The notes below the pieces were generated by a model that searched no databases, had not been told where the DNA came from, and saw only the letters and a list, made by a program, of their open reading frames with translations. Made by a program: the position numbers and the translations under genes. From an uncultured Ruminococcus sp. (lineage in GTDB: Bacteria > Bacillota > Clostridia > Oscillospirales > Acutalibacteraceae), in assembly GCA_902767175.1 (NCBI GenBank), contig CACXGH010000183.1, positions 1 to 30,064 on the forward strand: a DNA stretch of 30,064 nt, in the 5' to 3' direction. Positions within the stretch are counted from its first letter, which is position 1, and each line of letters starts with the position of its first letter. Below, piece after piece: positions 15,835 to 25,775 of the stretch.

Positions 15835-18800
15835 TTATGCTGTTTTTCTTCTGCGGTTGATGAATAAGAATGCTGCTCCGAAAAGCATAAATCCTGCGAA
15901 AAGAACTGCAAATACCGGGCGGCTGTCATTCATTCCCGCATCGGGAAGAACATAGTCAGAAGCATTGTAACGGTTTGTGAATGTTATCTTTACATCAAGG
16001 TCGTTTACATTTACGGTTTCAGCCGCTGTTGATAGCCTTTCGTTGGTTTTTTCGCTCTGTGCTGATGTACGGGTTATTTCAGCGCCGTCGTTTGATGTAA
16101 TAACATATTCTGACTGATAATGTCTTGCAGCGGCTTCGGTGACGGAATACACAGCATTTTCGGGCAGGTCATACAGCTTGTATGTCTGACCGTGGGTGAG
16201 TTTTATCTTATACATCAGTGTGCCTTCGTCATCTGCGGTGACATTCTCCGTTCTGATAATGCCTGTCGTGTTTATCGCCGTATATTCAGCTTTATATGTC
16301 CCGGACGGTTCAAGTCCTCTTAACTTGAAAAGGAAGGTAAACTCCTCATCGGCATATTCCGCAAACGGAACATCACCGTTCGTCATGTCAACCATTTTAG
16401 TGACGGAGATATCGTGCTGCTGCTTGACATTAGTAAATGTGATCAGCACGTCCTCACCTTCATTAATTACTTCCATTCCCTCTTGTGTATAGTTGCCCTG
16501 CAGGTCTCTGAGACCTGTAGTAAGAGTCTGATTTGAAAGGGCATTTTCGGCTGAGGGTGAAAGTATAGTTCCCCGTGTTCCTGAATTTATCAGAGTGTAT
16601 GACGCACGGTATGCGGATTTTCTCTCGGTGATCTGATACAGTGTGCCTACGGGAAGCTGTCTGAATATCACAGTATCATCTGCTCCGAGCAGGATATTAA
16701 GCTTTTCAAGTCTGCCAAGCTCATCGGCTGTTTCACGGTATTGTATAAGCTCACCGGATCCTGCATTATACTGCTCTATCTCAATTGTCTCTCTTTCAGG
16801 CAAATTGAGGAAGGTCACTTCAAATTCAAAACGGTCATCATTATTGACGTTCGTAACAGTTTTCTTCAGCGTAAGATCCTGACGTACATCTTTTGTGTTG
16901 GTGAAGGTGATGTGTATGTCCTCGCCCTCGTCTGCCGTTTCGGTCTGAGTGCTGAGTGAAGCATTCCTGCGGCTCATTGTGCTTCCCTTTGTTTGTCTTA
17001 TTTTTCCGAGTTCGTTTGTATCAGTGATAGTATACTGAGAGGTGTACTCTCCGCCTGATTCGGTTACCTGATATGATGCGCCCGCGGGAATATTGTTTAC
17101 AGTTACGGTTTCGTTATGTTTAAGGGTTATTTCCGCCGATGCAGTGCCTCTTTCGTCAGCTGTAAAGGTTGTTTCATTGTCACCTGTAATAGTGTATGAA
17201 ACGCCGCTGCGCAGTCCACGGAATGAGAGTGTAAAGCTGTAATCGTCATTATTCAGCTCGTATCTGCCGTCAACAAGCTTGCTGAGAGTGAATGAAACGA
17301 ACTTTTCTTCCAAGATCCTGTTCGTATAGGTTACGGAAGCTGTTTCATCAGTCATTATCTGACCGTTTACAGAGCCTTCACTGACGGTTTGTTCATAGCC
17401 TGTTTCATTGGTTTCTGTTACAGTGTAGTAATACCCCGACGGAATTCCAGAAACCGTAATGCTTTCTCCATGAGCAAGTTTAATGACGGCACCGTTTTTG
17501 CCGTATGGTACTTCACCGTAAAGAGCTGTTCCGGTAACAGGCTGATGTTGTGCGTCATAAAGGCGCAATGTAAAGGTAAACTTCTTTGCAAGCTCGGCGG
17601 CTGAAAGCTCACTTCCGTCCTCTTTTTCGACGAGCTTAGTAATCATAAGACTGCCGGATTCAGGGGCGGGCGGCGGAACATCATCTGCCCTGTTGATTAT
17701 TTCCGCCTTACCGTCAACAACCTGCAGGAAATTTTCTTCTCCCATGTTAAGAGAGGTGTAGCCTTCAAATTCATCTTCCCATGCATAGAACTGCAGTGTC
17801 GGGTCAAGACCTGTAAAGGTATATTCCCATTCATCATCACTCAGCTTTTTAATGCTGCAGTTATTGTCAAGAGACGAATACGAAATCGGCGCAGATGAAG
17901 ATGTTGTGCGTATCTCACTGCGGAGGAGCTTAGTGGTCGTTGCGGTGCCTGAGCCTGTACTGCCCGGTGCGGCCTTATATGTCAGATAACCCGGATTTTC
18001 AGCAGTGTCAATATGAGCATATGTATTATTAACAATATTAGATGAATCAGAATATGGATTACTCAGTGTTGTACCGTTTTGACCTGTAAGCACCATACAC
18101 ATTCTGAACATATTTAACGAAGCATATGCAGATAGATGATCTATATCCCATAATTCAGATACATAAATAGTTTCAAGTTTTCGGCAATCATGAAACATAT
18201 TGGAAGTATTGGTTATCGATTCAGTAGACCAACTGCTGAGATCAATTGCTGTTAATACATAACAGCAGTGAAACATCTGACCTGTTGATATTAGTTTAGA
18301 TGTATCAAAATTGCTTATATCAATTGTTTTAAGTGAAGTACAATAATAGAACATCTGCCTCATATCTGTTACATTCTTTGTATTAAATCTGCTAAGGTCT
18401 AATGTTTGCAATGAAACACATTGCTGAAACATACTAGTCATACTCTGGACGCTTGTGGTATCGAAAACACTCAGATCTATTGATTTTAATTTACTGCACT
18501 TATTGAACATAGATGACATATTAGTTACTGACGAAGTATCAAAGCTGCCGACATCAAGCTCCGTTAACTCGGAACAGCCTGAGAACATAGATGACATATT
18601 AGTTACTGACGAAGTATCAAAGCTGCCGACATCAAGCTCCGTTAACCCGGAACAGCCTGAGAACATTCCTGCCATATCTGTTACAGAGGAGGTATCAAAG
18701 CCTCTTACGTCAAGTTCTGTCAGACTTGAACAGCCGCTGAACATAGTATTCATGGTTGTTGCGCTTGATGTGTCTAATGAAGCAGTGTCAAGATATTCAA

Positions 18801-21800
18801 CGTTGGAACAGCCTGAAAACATTCCTGTCATTTTCTTATCATTGGAAAGGTCAAAACTGCTGATATCGAGAACCTTTACAGCATTACAGCCGCTGAACAT
18901 ATATGCGGTATCCTCGGCTTTTGAAAGATCAAATCCGCTGACATCAAGAACTCTGACTTTACTGCAATTCTGAAACATACAGTGGGTATTTAAAACATTG
19001 GAGGTATCAAAGCTGCTGACATCAAGGATCTCCAACAGACTATCGCCGTAAAACATATATTTCATATCTGTTACCCTTGAGGTGTTGAAGCTGCTCAGAT
19101 CGAGTGATTGAAGACCGATGTTGTAGTAAAACATAAGGCTCATATCGGTGACATTTTCCGTGTTGAAGTCTGAGACATCAACCGTTGTTATTGTTTCGCA
19201 GTCGTAAAACATTCCGCACATATTCTCAGCTTTTGCTGTCTTGAAACCGGAAACGTCAATTTTGGGAAGAAGCCGGCAGGAAGCAAATGTTCCTTCAAAA
19301 TTTTCGACATTAGATGTATCAAAAGAGCTTACATCAATTCCTGTAATAGCAAAGCACCCGTTGAACATATAGCTCATATCTGTAACGTTCTTCGTGTCAA
19401 AACTGCTCAGGTCAAGACTGCTCAAAACATAACAGTCGTTGAACATTCCTCCCATCTTTGAGGCATGAGAAGTATCAAAACCGGAAACATCGAGACTTGT
19501 CAGACTTTTGCAGGTCGAGAACATACCTTCAAACGACTCAACAGCAGAAGTATCAAATGAGCTTACATTAATATCAGTTAGAGAAGTACAATTCTCGAAC
19601 ATATAGCTCATATCAGTCACTTTGGAAGTATTTATCCCGTCAGCACTTACTTTCTTTAAATTTGCAGCCGAGGACCATAGCTTATGGCTTTCATCAGTCA
19701 GATATACGTTTTTTGCATCTGACCACCAATAAACGGTTTTATAATCCTCCGCCGACTGATCGTTAATGTACCAGGCATAAATACTGCAATCTGTAGTTTC
19801 ATCGTCGATTTTTACAGCAGTACCGTCTGCGATCAGATCAAGTACATAATCATCATCTCCGGTGTAAGGAGCAAAATACAAAACATTATTCTTTGAACCT
19901 GCAACCGCTGTCAGAACATCGGAATCCCTGAAATAAGCTTCTGACCTTTTAGGCTGGGTACTGATATGTATTACAGGCTCCGTTTCGTCAGCAAGACGCT
20001 GCTGTCTTGTTTCATCGTTATCTATCCACTTTTTGGTTATAACGACTGTACCCTTTTCTCTGTCGGTGAAAACAAAATACCCCATGTTATTGCGTGAAAC
20101 TATCCTGTCCCCGCCTGTTATTGTTATTTCGTCAGTCGGAGTTACTTCGGCAAGATAAATCTGTGTATCTAACTCGTAGCCATCGGGAGCGGCTGTTTCC
20201 TTAAGCTGATAAATGCCTGATTCGAGCTTATCGAAAAGAATCCTGCCGTTTGCCTGTGTGGTCTTTGTGATATCATAAGCCGTGCCGTAATCGGAAGTAC
20301 CCCACAAGCGGTACTCTGCTCCCTGTACGGGCAGCGCTTCACCTTCGATTTTCAATGTTCCTTCTTTTTGAAGAGTAAATGAATGATACGGCTCATTGTA
20401 AATATTTACCGTTCCGTTAAGCTCTGTCTTTGCTTCAAAAACGGGATCCGGTGATGTAATAATGAAATTGCCGTTGACATCGACCCTGACAGTATAAACG
20501 ACTTTACATAGTATATAGGCGCTGTTTGTTGAGGCTTCCGTCAGTTCGTAAGTACCTTTTTCAATGTTCTTGAATAACACCTTTCCGCCGGCAGAGGAAA
20601 CAGCTTCCGCATAGATATCGCTGCCGTAGTCTGACTTGCCCGAAAGTACAAATTTCACACCCTCGATAAACTGTCTTTTATTGGCAATATTGCTCTTGAA
20701 GAATTCTATATCGGTATGAATTCTCGGGTCGTCCTCGATTTTGTAGTATTCACCGTTACCTATAGGCTTATGATCAACAGTAACATTGCCGTAATCATCT
20801 ATTATCACGACAGCGTCCTCGATATTCTGCAGGTAATCGTCACTGCCCTTTGTTTCGCTGAGTGTGTACTCGCCCTTTTCTATATTATTGAAGGTTATAT
20901 GGCCGTATTTGTCGCTCTGTGCGGATTCATTTACCTCTGTGCCATAGAATGACGTTCCTGATAATGTAAAAGTAATGCCCTTTACAGGTGTTGTATGATC
21001 CTTGGAGTTGACTTTCAACAGATTGATATCGGACATAATGCGGAAATGGACGGTTGTATATTCCTGATGAATAAAATATGGATTCTCGTTTTCAAGCATA
21101 TCTATAACCGTGTTGTCCATGAACACATTATTGTATGTTACAGGGTCTGTAATACCTGTTGTGTCACTGTCGGGCGCCTGCATATTGATGATAACAGAAA
21201 CAGCACTTAAATAATCAAGTATATAATCATTGCCCTCTGCGTCATGCCGCAGGTCTATTGCAACGGCTCGTGCACGGCTTATGTCTCCTATTTCCTCCTC
21301 TGTCTGCCATACTTTCCTTTTGTTATATACCTCATCAAGATCATTGTGATGCTCAATATCAAGGTTTTCAATATCAGAATAATAAACAACAGGTGCAATT
21401 CCTAATTCGTTCTTCGGTTGATTTACATTGACTGAGGAAAGCCTGCCGTGCCACACAGGTGTACATATTCCGTGTGTTTCAGGGTCCTCAAAGGAATAAT
21501 TCTCCAATGAATCGAAGAAGATCATATCCTTTGCACGGGAAATTGCAGTTGTACTGTAGCGGAGCTTGTAATAGTAATAGCCGTTTTGTTTTATAAATGT
21601 TTCGTCCGTAAACTCTGTATCGGCTGATGTTTTTACTTTTTTGTTAAGTCCTGTGAAGGAAGCAACAAGAAAGCGGAGCTGACAGTCATGCTCTGAATAA
21701 ATAAATTTGTCGCCCTCTGCGGACGTGTCGAGATTTTTCATGATCTCGCTGTCGTGTATACTTCCGCCTGTATCGGGACAGCCGTTTGTAATATATTCAT

Positions 21801-24132
21801 TGTCGGTTTCGTATGCTGTTGTATTATGCAGCGTAAGACCGTACTCTATCGCACTGTCCCATGAATATACAGTGTTGTATGTCAGAACAGCACGGCTGAA
21901 CTGCTCCTTTATATGCACCGTAAGCATCGTGCGGCCGGAATTGCGGAAGTTGTCTTCGGCAGAAACGGTATAATCACTTTTGTCAAGGAAGCTATAGGTT
22001 CCTACACCTGTCGAAACTGCAACGGTGGAAGTGTCAATACCGCAGCCAACGGGTAGCAGATCGTAAAATGTGCCAGAATCCTGAGGTGTATACTCAATTC
22101 CGTAGTTGGAAATATAGTATTCGGACATTGTTACACTCCAGCCTACTGTAACTTTTCTCAATAAAGGATTACTGCGTGTGGTTATGACTCTTTTATCAAA
22201 TTCGCTGTGGTTGTCAACACCAATTATAAAGTCCCTTGCCATCATTCTGCTATTATAAAGTATATTGCCTTTATAGTCTGAACCTGTAAATTCCGAAATG
22301 TTCGTCAGCCATACTTTTTCTGCAGAAGGGTCAGCTATCTGCTCCATAATATAATCCGAGTTCTTCACACGGCAATAAGGAGTTGCCGTGATAGATGTCG
22401 AATAATGCGGATTAGAGGTTTCTATGCGGTAGCCCGTGCAGTTATCCTTAAAGGTGATACATCCTGCGGTGAGGCTTTCTGCATAATGTTCATCTATTAC
22501 AGCCTCTTTTCTGTAAAGGTCATAGCTTCCCACCTGTACCCATTCGCTGCTGCTGCCGAATTTGCCGTAGAAATATATTATATCTCCATCAATATAAGTT
22601 ACATCTGTCGGCACATATTCCCTGTTCTGCTCACTGAATACTCCGTCTTTTATGTTTATATTGTAATTGACATATTCAACTGAATAATCCTCATAAGTAA
22701 GCTGACGCTCTTCTTCGGGAATTATTATTCTGTAGTCCTCTGTCTGTTCTGTATTATCATTAAAATAGAACGTATCGTCTGTGAGCGTAAATGTAACATT
22801 TTTTTTGCCGTAGCTGTCGGGTTCCGTTATGTCTGCACCTTCCTCAAGTGTCCATTTATATGTGAATGCATTCGCATTTACACGATATTTGATATTTCCG
22901 TTGAGGTGATCTGTTTTTCCGTCCCTCAGTTCCTGCAAGCCGTAATTTGCTATATCCCAATGAGTACCGGTATAGTAAAACCAATTGTTATTGCCCCATT
23001 TCCTGTGGTTGAAATAGCCGATAGGTACGTTAAAATTCGTACTGTTTGTAAAGGCGGCAGAAGCAGTTGCGCTGATCTCAGGATCAACAAGATCCTTCGG
23101 AGTAAGTGTAACAGTTTCGGTGTTGGTAATTGTATAGTTTTCATGAGGATCATAAGAGGATTTCAGATGTTTTGTTATAACATAGTCGTATCTCATAAAG
23201 CGGTCAGCTCTCAGATCGCTCTGTGAATACTGTGAAGTAAATTTGCTTGTCCCCCACAGCTTGTATGCGGCAGGCTCTACGTCAGGCTCACTGACAACAT
23301 CGGTAATTGTAAAGGTGTAAGGCTGTGTAACATTACCGATATATGAACTGATCTCCCATACAAGATAATAATACTGTTCTGCGTTTTCAGGTGCTGTTCC
23401 CCACGAATTCTGCCAGCTTGTGTAAGGCGACGCCATATTCAGGCAGCGCTTTGTTGTGCTGACAAGTTCAGCATAGGTATTGATATATACACAGGGAGCT
23501 TCTTCCCGTTTTTCATCAATTATTGCCTGCTCATGACTGTCGTATAATCTGATTGACGCCCAGAAATCATCAGACGGAGCCATATCGGCATAGGAAAAAG
23601 TGCTGTATATAGTACGGTAACCCACCTCAATATATCCTGTTGCACCGGCTTTAAGCTTTTCTCCGTTTATACCGTCATGGTAGTTATATATTTTTATTTC
23701 GTCTCCGTCAAGCTCATATACAAAGCTGGTGTCGATATCGCTAAGATCTCCGTCATAATCCTCAAGTTCCTGTCTTGAAGGAATGGACAGCTCAAATTCG
23801 TCTGCGTAATTACCGCTTCTGTCCTTCAATAAACGGCTCGGCAGACGGATCTCTGCTTCACCTGCTTCAAAGTCACCTGTACCGGACAAAGAATAATTGA
23901 TACGGTAGACAAAAAGATGCCCTGCATCATCGTATTGCGGTTTCCAGACATACTTTCCGCCTGAAAGCTCCGCACCGTCTGCAAGTCCGACACTGAAGCT
24001 TCTTATCTCCATTTCCTTGAGTGCCTTTACACGCACACCGTTATTATACAGAATTGAAAAGCACGAAAGAATCATCATTATTGTTGTTAGATATGCGACA
24101 AATCTGTAAATCTGTTTTCTTGTCTTTGTCAT
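15835..24132 (-). CDS. giant LPXTG-like cell-wall surface protein with BspA and Cna-B/SpaA-like repeats
   Basis: A 2765-residue Gram-positive surface protein. Residues 1-37 are a signal peptide (basic start, hydrophobic core 10-30). About 40-1030 is a large extracellular region of unknown fold, rich in Tyr, Asp and Thr. About 1036-1330 holds three Cna-B/SpaA-like modules (KG-x-TF-x-LSG ... GEYTLSE pattern). From 1511 to about 2020 come roughly 20 BspA-type (DUF285) units of 26 residues, pattern MFxxCxxLxxLDVSxFDTSxVTDM. About 2160-2725 holds four further SpaA-like modules with K...TE...FTN positions suited to isopeptide bonds. The end is LPDAG (2729-2733), a hydrophobic helix and RRRK, a sortase signal with Ala in place of Thr. 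The start at 24132 is preferred because the promoter would place the transcript start after the 24198 codon. Adhesion is inferred from domains. Confidence 0.88.
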   Translation of the reverse strand: MTKTRKQIYRFVAYLTTIMMILSCFSILYNNGVRVKALKEMEIRSFSVGLADGAELSGGKYVWKPQYDDAGHLFVYRINYSLSGTGDFEAGEAEIRLPSRLLKDRSGNYADEFELSIPSRQELEDYDGDLSDIDTSFVYELDGDEIKIYNYHDGINGEKLKAGATGYIEVGYRTIYSTFSYADMAPSDDFWASIRLYDSHEQAIIDEKREEAPCVYINTYAELVSTTKRCLNMASPYTSWQNSWGTAPENAEQYYYLVWEISSYIGNVTQPYTFTITDVVSEPDVEPAAYKLWGTSKFTSQYSQSDLRADRFMRYDYVITKHLKSSYDPHENYTITNTETVTLTPKDLVDPEISATASAAFTNSTNFNVPIGYFNHRKWGNNNWFYYTGTHWDIANYGLQELRDGKTDHLNGNIKYRVNANAFTYKWTLEEGADITEPDSYGKKNVTFTLTDDTFYFNDNTEQTEDYRIIIPEEERQLTYEDYSVEYVNYNINIKDGVFSEQNREYVPTDVTYIDGDIIYFYGKFGSSSEWVQVGSYDLYRKEAVIDEHYAESLTAGCITFKDNCTGYRIETSNPHYSTSITATPYCRVKNSDYIMEQIADPSAEKVWLTNISEFTGSDYKGNILYNSRMMARDFIIGVDNHSEFDKRVITTRSNPLLRKVTVGWSVTMSEYYISNYGIEYTPQDSGTFYDLLPVGCGIDTSTVAVSTGVGTYSFLDKSDYTVSAEDNFRNSGRTMLTVHIKEQFSRAVLTYNTVYSWDSAIEYGLTLHNTTAYETDNEYITNGCPDTGGSIHDSEIMKNLDTSAEGDKFIYSEHDCQLRFLVASFTGLNKKVKTSADTEFTDETFIKQNGYYYYKLRYSTTAISRAKDMIFFDSLENYSFEDPETHGICTPVWHGRLSSVNVNQPKNELGIAPVVYYSDIENLDIEHHNDLDEVYNKRKVWQTEEEIGDISRARAVAIDLRHDAEGNDYILDYLSAVSVIINMQAPDSDTTGITDPVTYNNVFMDNTVIDMLENENPYFIHQEYTTVHFRIMSDINLLKVNSKDHTTPVKGITFTLSGTSFYGTEVNESAQSDKYGHITFNNIEKGEYTLSETKGSDDYLQNIEDAVVIIDDYGNVTVDHKPIGNGEYYKIEDDPRIHTDIEFFKSNIANKRQFIEGVKFVLSGKSDYGSDIYAEAVSSAGGKVLFKNIEKGTYELTEASTNSAYILCKVVYTVRVDVNGNFIITSPDPVFEAKTELNGTVNIYNEPYHSFTLQKEGTLKIEGEALPVQGAEYRLWGTSDYGTAYDITKTTQANGRILFDKLESGIYQLKETAAPDGYELDTQIYLAEVTPTDEITITGGDRIVSRNNMGYFVFTDREKGTVVITKKWIDNDETRQQRLADETEPVIHISTQPKRSEAYFRDSDVLTAVAGSKNNVLYFAPYTGDDDYVLDLIADGTAVKIDDETTDCSIYAWYINDQSAEDYKTVYWWSDAKNVYLTDESHKLWSSAANLKKVSADGINTSKVTDMSYMFENCTSLTDINVSSFDTSAVESFEGMFSTCKSLTSLDVSGFDTSHASKMGGMFNDCYVLSSLDLSSFDTKNVTDMSYMFNGCFAITGIDVSSFDTSNVENFEGTFASCRLLPKIDVSGFKTAKAENMCGMFYDCETITTVDVSDFNTENVTDMSLMFYYNIGLQSLDLSSFNTSRVTDMKYMFYGDSLLEILDVSSFDTSNVLNTHCMFQNCSKVRVLDVSGFDLSKAEDTAYMFSGCNAVKVLDISSFDLSNDKKMTGMFSGCSNVEYLDTASLDTSSATTMNTMFSGCSSLTELDVRGFDTSSVTDMAGMFSGCSGLTELDVGSFDTSSVTNMSSMFSGCSELTELDVGSFDTSSVTNMSSMFNKCSKLKSIDLSVFDTTSVQSMTSMFQQCVSLQTLDLSRFNTKNVTDMRQMFYYCTSLKTIDISNFDTSKLISTGQMFHCCYVLTAIDLSSWSTESITNTSNMFHDCRKLETIYVSELWDIDHLSAYASLNMFRMCMVLTGQNGTTLSNPYSDSSNIVNNTYAHIDTAENPGYLTYKAAPGSTGSGTATTTKLLRSEIRTTSSSAPISYSSLDNNCSIKKLSDDEWEYTFTGLDPTLQFYAWEDEFEGYTSLNMGEENFLQVVDGKAEIINRADDVPPPAPESGSLMITKLVEKEDGSELSAAELAKKFTFTLRLYDAQHQPVTGTALYGEVPYGKNGAVIKLAHGESITVSGIPSGYYYTVTETNETGYEQTVSEGSVNGQIMTDETASVTYTNRILEEKFVSFTLSKLVDGRYELNNDDYSFTLSFRGLRSGVSYTITGDNETTFTADERGTASAEITLKHNETVTVNNIPAGASYQVTESGGEYTSQYTITDTNELGKIRQTKGSTMSRRNASLSTQTETADEGEDIHITFTNTKDVRQDLTLKKTVTNVNNDDRFEFEVTFLNLPERETIEIEQYNAGSGELIQYRETADELGRLEKLNILLGADDTVIFRQLPVGTLYQITERKSAYRASYTLINSGTRGTILSPSAENALSNQTLTTGLRDLQGNYTQEGMEVINEGEDVLITFTNVKQQHDISVTKMVDMTNGDVPFAEYADEEFTFLFKLRGLEPSGTYKAEYTAINTTGIIRTENVTADDEGTLMYKIKLTHGQTYKLYDLPENAVYSVTEAAARHYQSEYVITSNDGAEITRTSAQSEKTNERLSTAAETVNVNDLDVKITFTNRYNASDYVLPDAGMNDSRPVFAVLFAGFMLFGAAFLFINRRRKTA
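18505..18660 (-). repeat. near-perfect 78-bp tandem duplication in the adhesin gene
   Basis: Units 18505-18582 and 18583-18660 are identical except at 18569/18647 (T versus C). That base changes Gly to Glu in the encoded 26-residue BspA unit. The neighbouring units have diverged much more, so this copy is recent. Confidence 0.95.
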
Positions 24133-24202
24133 CTGTCTCACCTGACCTTTTGTAAGTATTATATGCAATATCGGTATATACTTCATTAAAGTATACACAT
24201 TT

Positions 24203-24232
24203 ATTTTAACATATTAGTGATCGGAAGTACAA
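24203..24232 (-). promoter_or_regulatory. likely promoter of the adhesin gene
   Basis: Minus strand: TTGTAC (24227-24232), an 18-bp spacer and TAAAAT (24203-24208) preceded by TGT, an extended -10. The predicted start near 24196 leaves about 60 nt of leader before the ATG at 24132, including a GTATACTT/AAGTATA dyad (24174-24196). Confidence 0.5.
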
Positions 24233-24352
24233 CTATTTTTATTATATTTGTTAATTTGTACAATATCTGCCTTTTGTTTTATCAGATATGCCTGCTGTGC
24301 TAACTATGAATGCCTCATATTCGTGTCATATAATAATTGTGTGTTTTTTCGG

Positions 24353-24382
24353 CGCAAAAAAACGGCTCTTATAAAGCCGTTT
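24353..24382 (-). terminator. intrinsic terminator of the DUF1848 gene
   Basis: Minus strand: AAACGGCT, a 7-nt loop, AGCCGTTT, continuing into a run of T. It begins 32 nt after the stop codon. Confidence 0.9.
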
Positions 24383-24414
24383 GCCGCTGTAATAATACAG
24401 CCTTGGTGAACTCA

Positions 24415-25341
24415 TCAAAAGAAAGTCAATTGGTCGGAAAGATAAGAATACTGATCGGCATTTCTTATAATATCACCTTTCTCAATATTGCCGATAAGAA
24501 GCGGAGAATCCGGATCATGCTTTGAGAAATTCTTCATAACTGTCTGTTTATCATAATTTGCATAGCAATAGCGGCAGAAGTGCAGACAGGTATTATATGC
24601 TCCTATATCACTGCCGAGCAGACAAGCACACTCCTTTCTTGCGGTCTGCTTCTTCGGAGCATCAAGACGGATATCACAGGCTTGTTCAAGTTTTTCTTTT
24701 GTCATACAGCCGCTTACATCAATGCCGTACTGCGAAAGCTCAATTCCTTCGACACAGGAGCGTACGATCATTCCGTGCTCCTCACCTATCCTGACAAAGG
24801 CTTTTCCTAACTCTTTCCGCTCATCTGCTGTCACCTCCCTTGCTTCGGGGAAGTTACGCTTCGTTTTGGTGTAAAGATCTATGAAGCTGATAACGATACT
24901 ATCGGTATAACCCTCTAAAAAAGATGTGATCTTATCAAAAGCTCTGATATGGTATTCAATACTGTACTTATCACTTATAAGGATCGGGTCATATCTCAGG
25001 CTGACGGCTTTTTTGCCGACAGCTCCGGAAAGCCATCTGAATGATTCAAGGACATTGTTTTTATCGGGAACATTCGGTTCTATATCCTTTCCGTAAGGTG
25101 TGACGGTGACAAACCAGAACTGCCGGAACTTTTTCAGCTCATTCATGTATCTGAGCATAGGATCCGGATTTTTCGTACAGAAAGCAAGGATATCCACTAC
25201 TTCCGGGTCAAGCTTGTATCGTGTGAGAAGCTCATGACGAAAAGGATCTCTGACAAGTACAAATCCCTGTCTTATTCTGTTTATAAGCCATTCACTGTAA
25301 AATGCAGGAATATCCGTTCTCATTCCGGTGTTTATTATCAT
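24415..25341 (-). CDS. DUF1848 family protein, C-terminal Cys cluster
   Basis: A 308-residue cytosolic protein that fits the DUF1848 family across its length: the start MIINTGMRTDIPAFYSEW, the LVRDPF segment, the TKNPDPML motif, TPYGKDIEPNVPDK, RYDPI, and VISFIDLYTKTKRN. The C-terminal block SDIGAYNTCLHFCRYCYAN has C238, C240, C252, C256 and C259, probably binding an Fe-S cluster; CRYCYAN resembles radical-SAM style cysteines, though the position is C-terminal, not the usual CxxxCxxC near the N-terminus. The exact reaction is not known to me. The start has AGGAG 7 nt upstream. A TATAAT lies at 25445-25450, with a weak -35. It is monocistronic. Confidence 0.85.
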   Translation of the reverse strand: MIINTGMRTDIPAFYSEWLINRIRQGFVLVRDPFRHELLTRYKLDPEVVDILAFCTKNPDPMLRYMNELKKFRQFWFVTVTPYGKDIEPNVPDKNNVLESFRWLSGAVGKKAVSLRYDPILISDKYSIEYHIRAFDKITSFLEGYTDSIVISFIDLYTKTKRNFPEAREVTADERKELGKAFVRIGEEHGMIVRSCVEGIELSQYGIDVSGCMTKEKLEQACDIRLDAPKKQTARKECACLLGSDIGAYNTCLHFCRYCYANYDKQTVMKNFSKHDPDSPLLIGNIEKGDIIRNADQYSYLSDQLTFF

Positions 25342-25700
25342 AATTTTTCTCCTGTCGTGTACAATTCTTCTATAGCAGTTATTTGCGGTGCCGTATTAAG
25401 GAAACCATAAGTCTTTTTATATAATTACAGCATTCTCTTGTATGATTATAGCATATTTTCTTATTTTATAAAACAAGAAAAAATATATTTATCACGGAGA
25501 TCAATTTTGCCGTGACAGTCACATGGGGAACCCCTTTTCCGGCGGAAAAAGGGGTATTCCTCATACCCCTTTCCCCAAACCGCTGACTAAATCTGTAAAT
25601 ATAAACATACAAGTCAAATATTAGAAGAAGGATTTTATACGCTCTCATCTTTATAAAGGTTGATTTCCGTGCATATTTATAAGGCGGACAGCATATACAT
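25342..25700. other. intergenic gap with competing hairpins
   Basis: No gene is supported here. Bases 25342-25490 carry the ribosome site and AT-rich promoter zone of the DUF1848 gene. Bases 25493-25514 form a CACGG/CCGTG hairpin. At 25530-25572 three strands compete: CCCCTTTTCC (25531-25540) can pair with GGAAAAAGGGG (25544-25554), or AAAGGGGTA (25548-25556) can pair with TACCCCTTT (25564-25572), but not both. The rest, to 25700, is AT-rich and featureless. Confidence 0.5.
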
Positions 25701-25743
25701 AAAAACAGAAAGCAGTACCCGAGGAGTGACATTCGGATACTGC
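25701..25743 (-). terminator. intrinsic terminator of the glnN-amt operon
   Basis: Minus strand: GCAGTATCCGA pairs with TCGGGTACTGC across a 10-nt loop, followed by TTTCTGTTTTT. It lies about 30 nt past the amt stop codon. Confidence 0.85.
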
Positions 25744-25775
25744 CTTCTTCTATTTCAAAAATGAGGAATAAGCTG

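Noticed and set aside
18455..18973. Plus-strand ORF with internal repeats inside the adhesin gene
   Set aside because: It is the antisense shadow of the BspA units; its repeats are the 78-bp duplication read on the other strand, with no ribosome site.
18080..19602. Regularly spaced repeats that could suggest a CRISPR array
   Set aside because: The period is 78 bp of coding sequence, in frame, giving 26-residue BspA units; there are no spacers and no cas genes.
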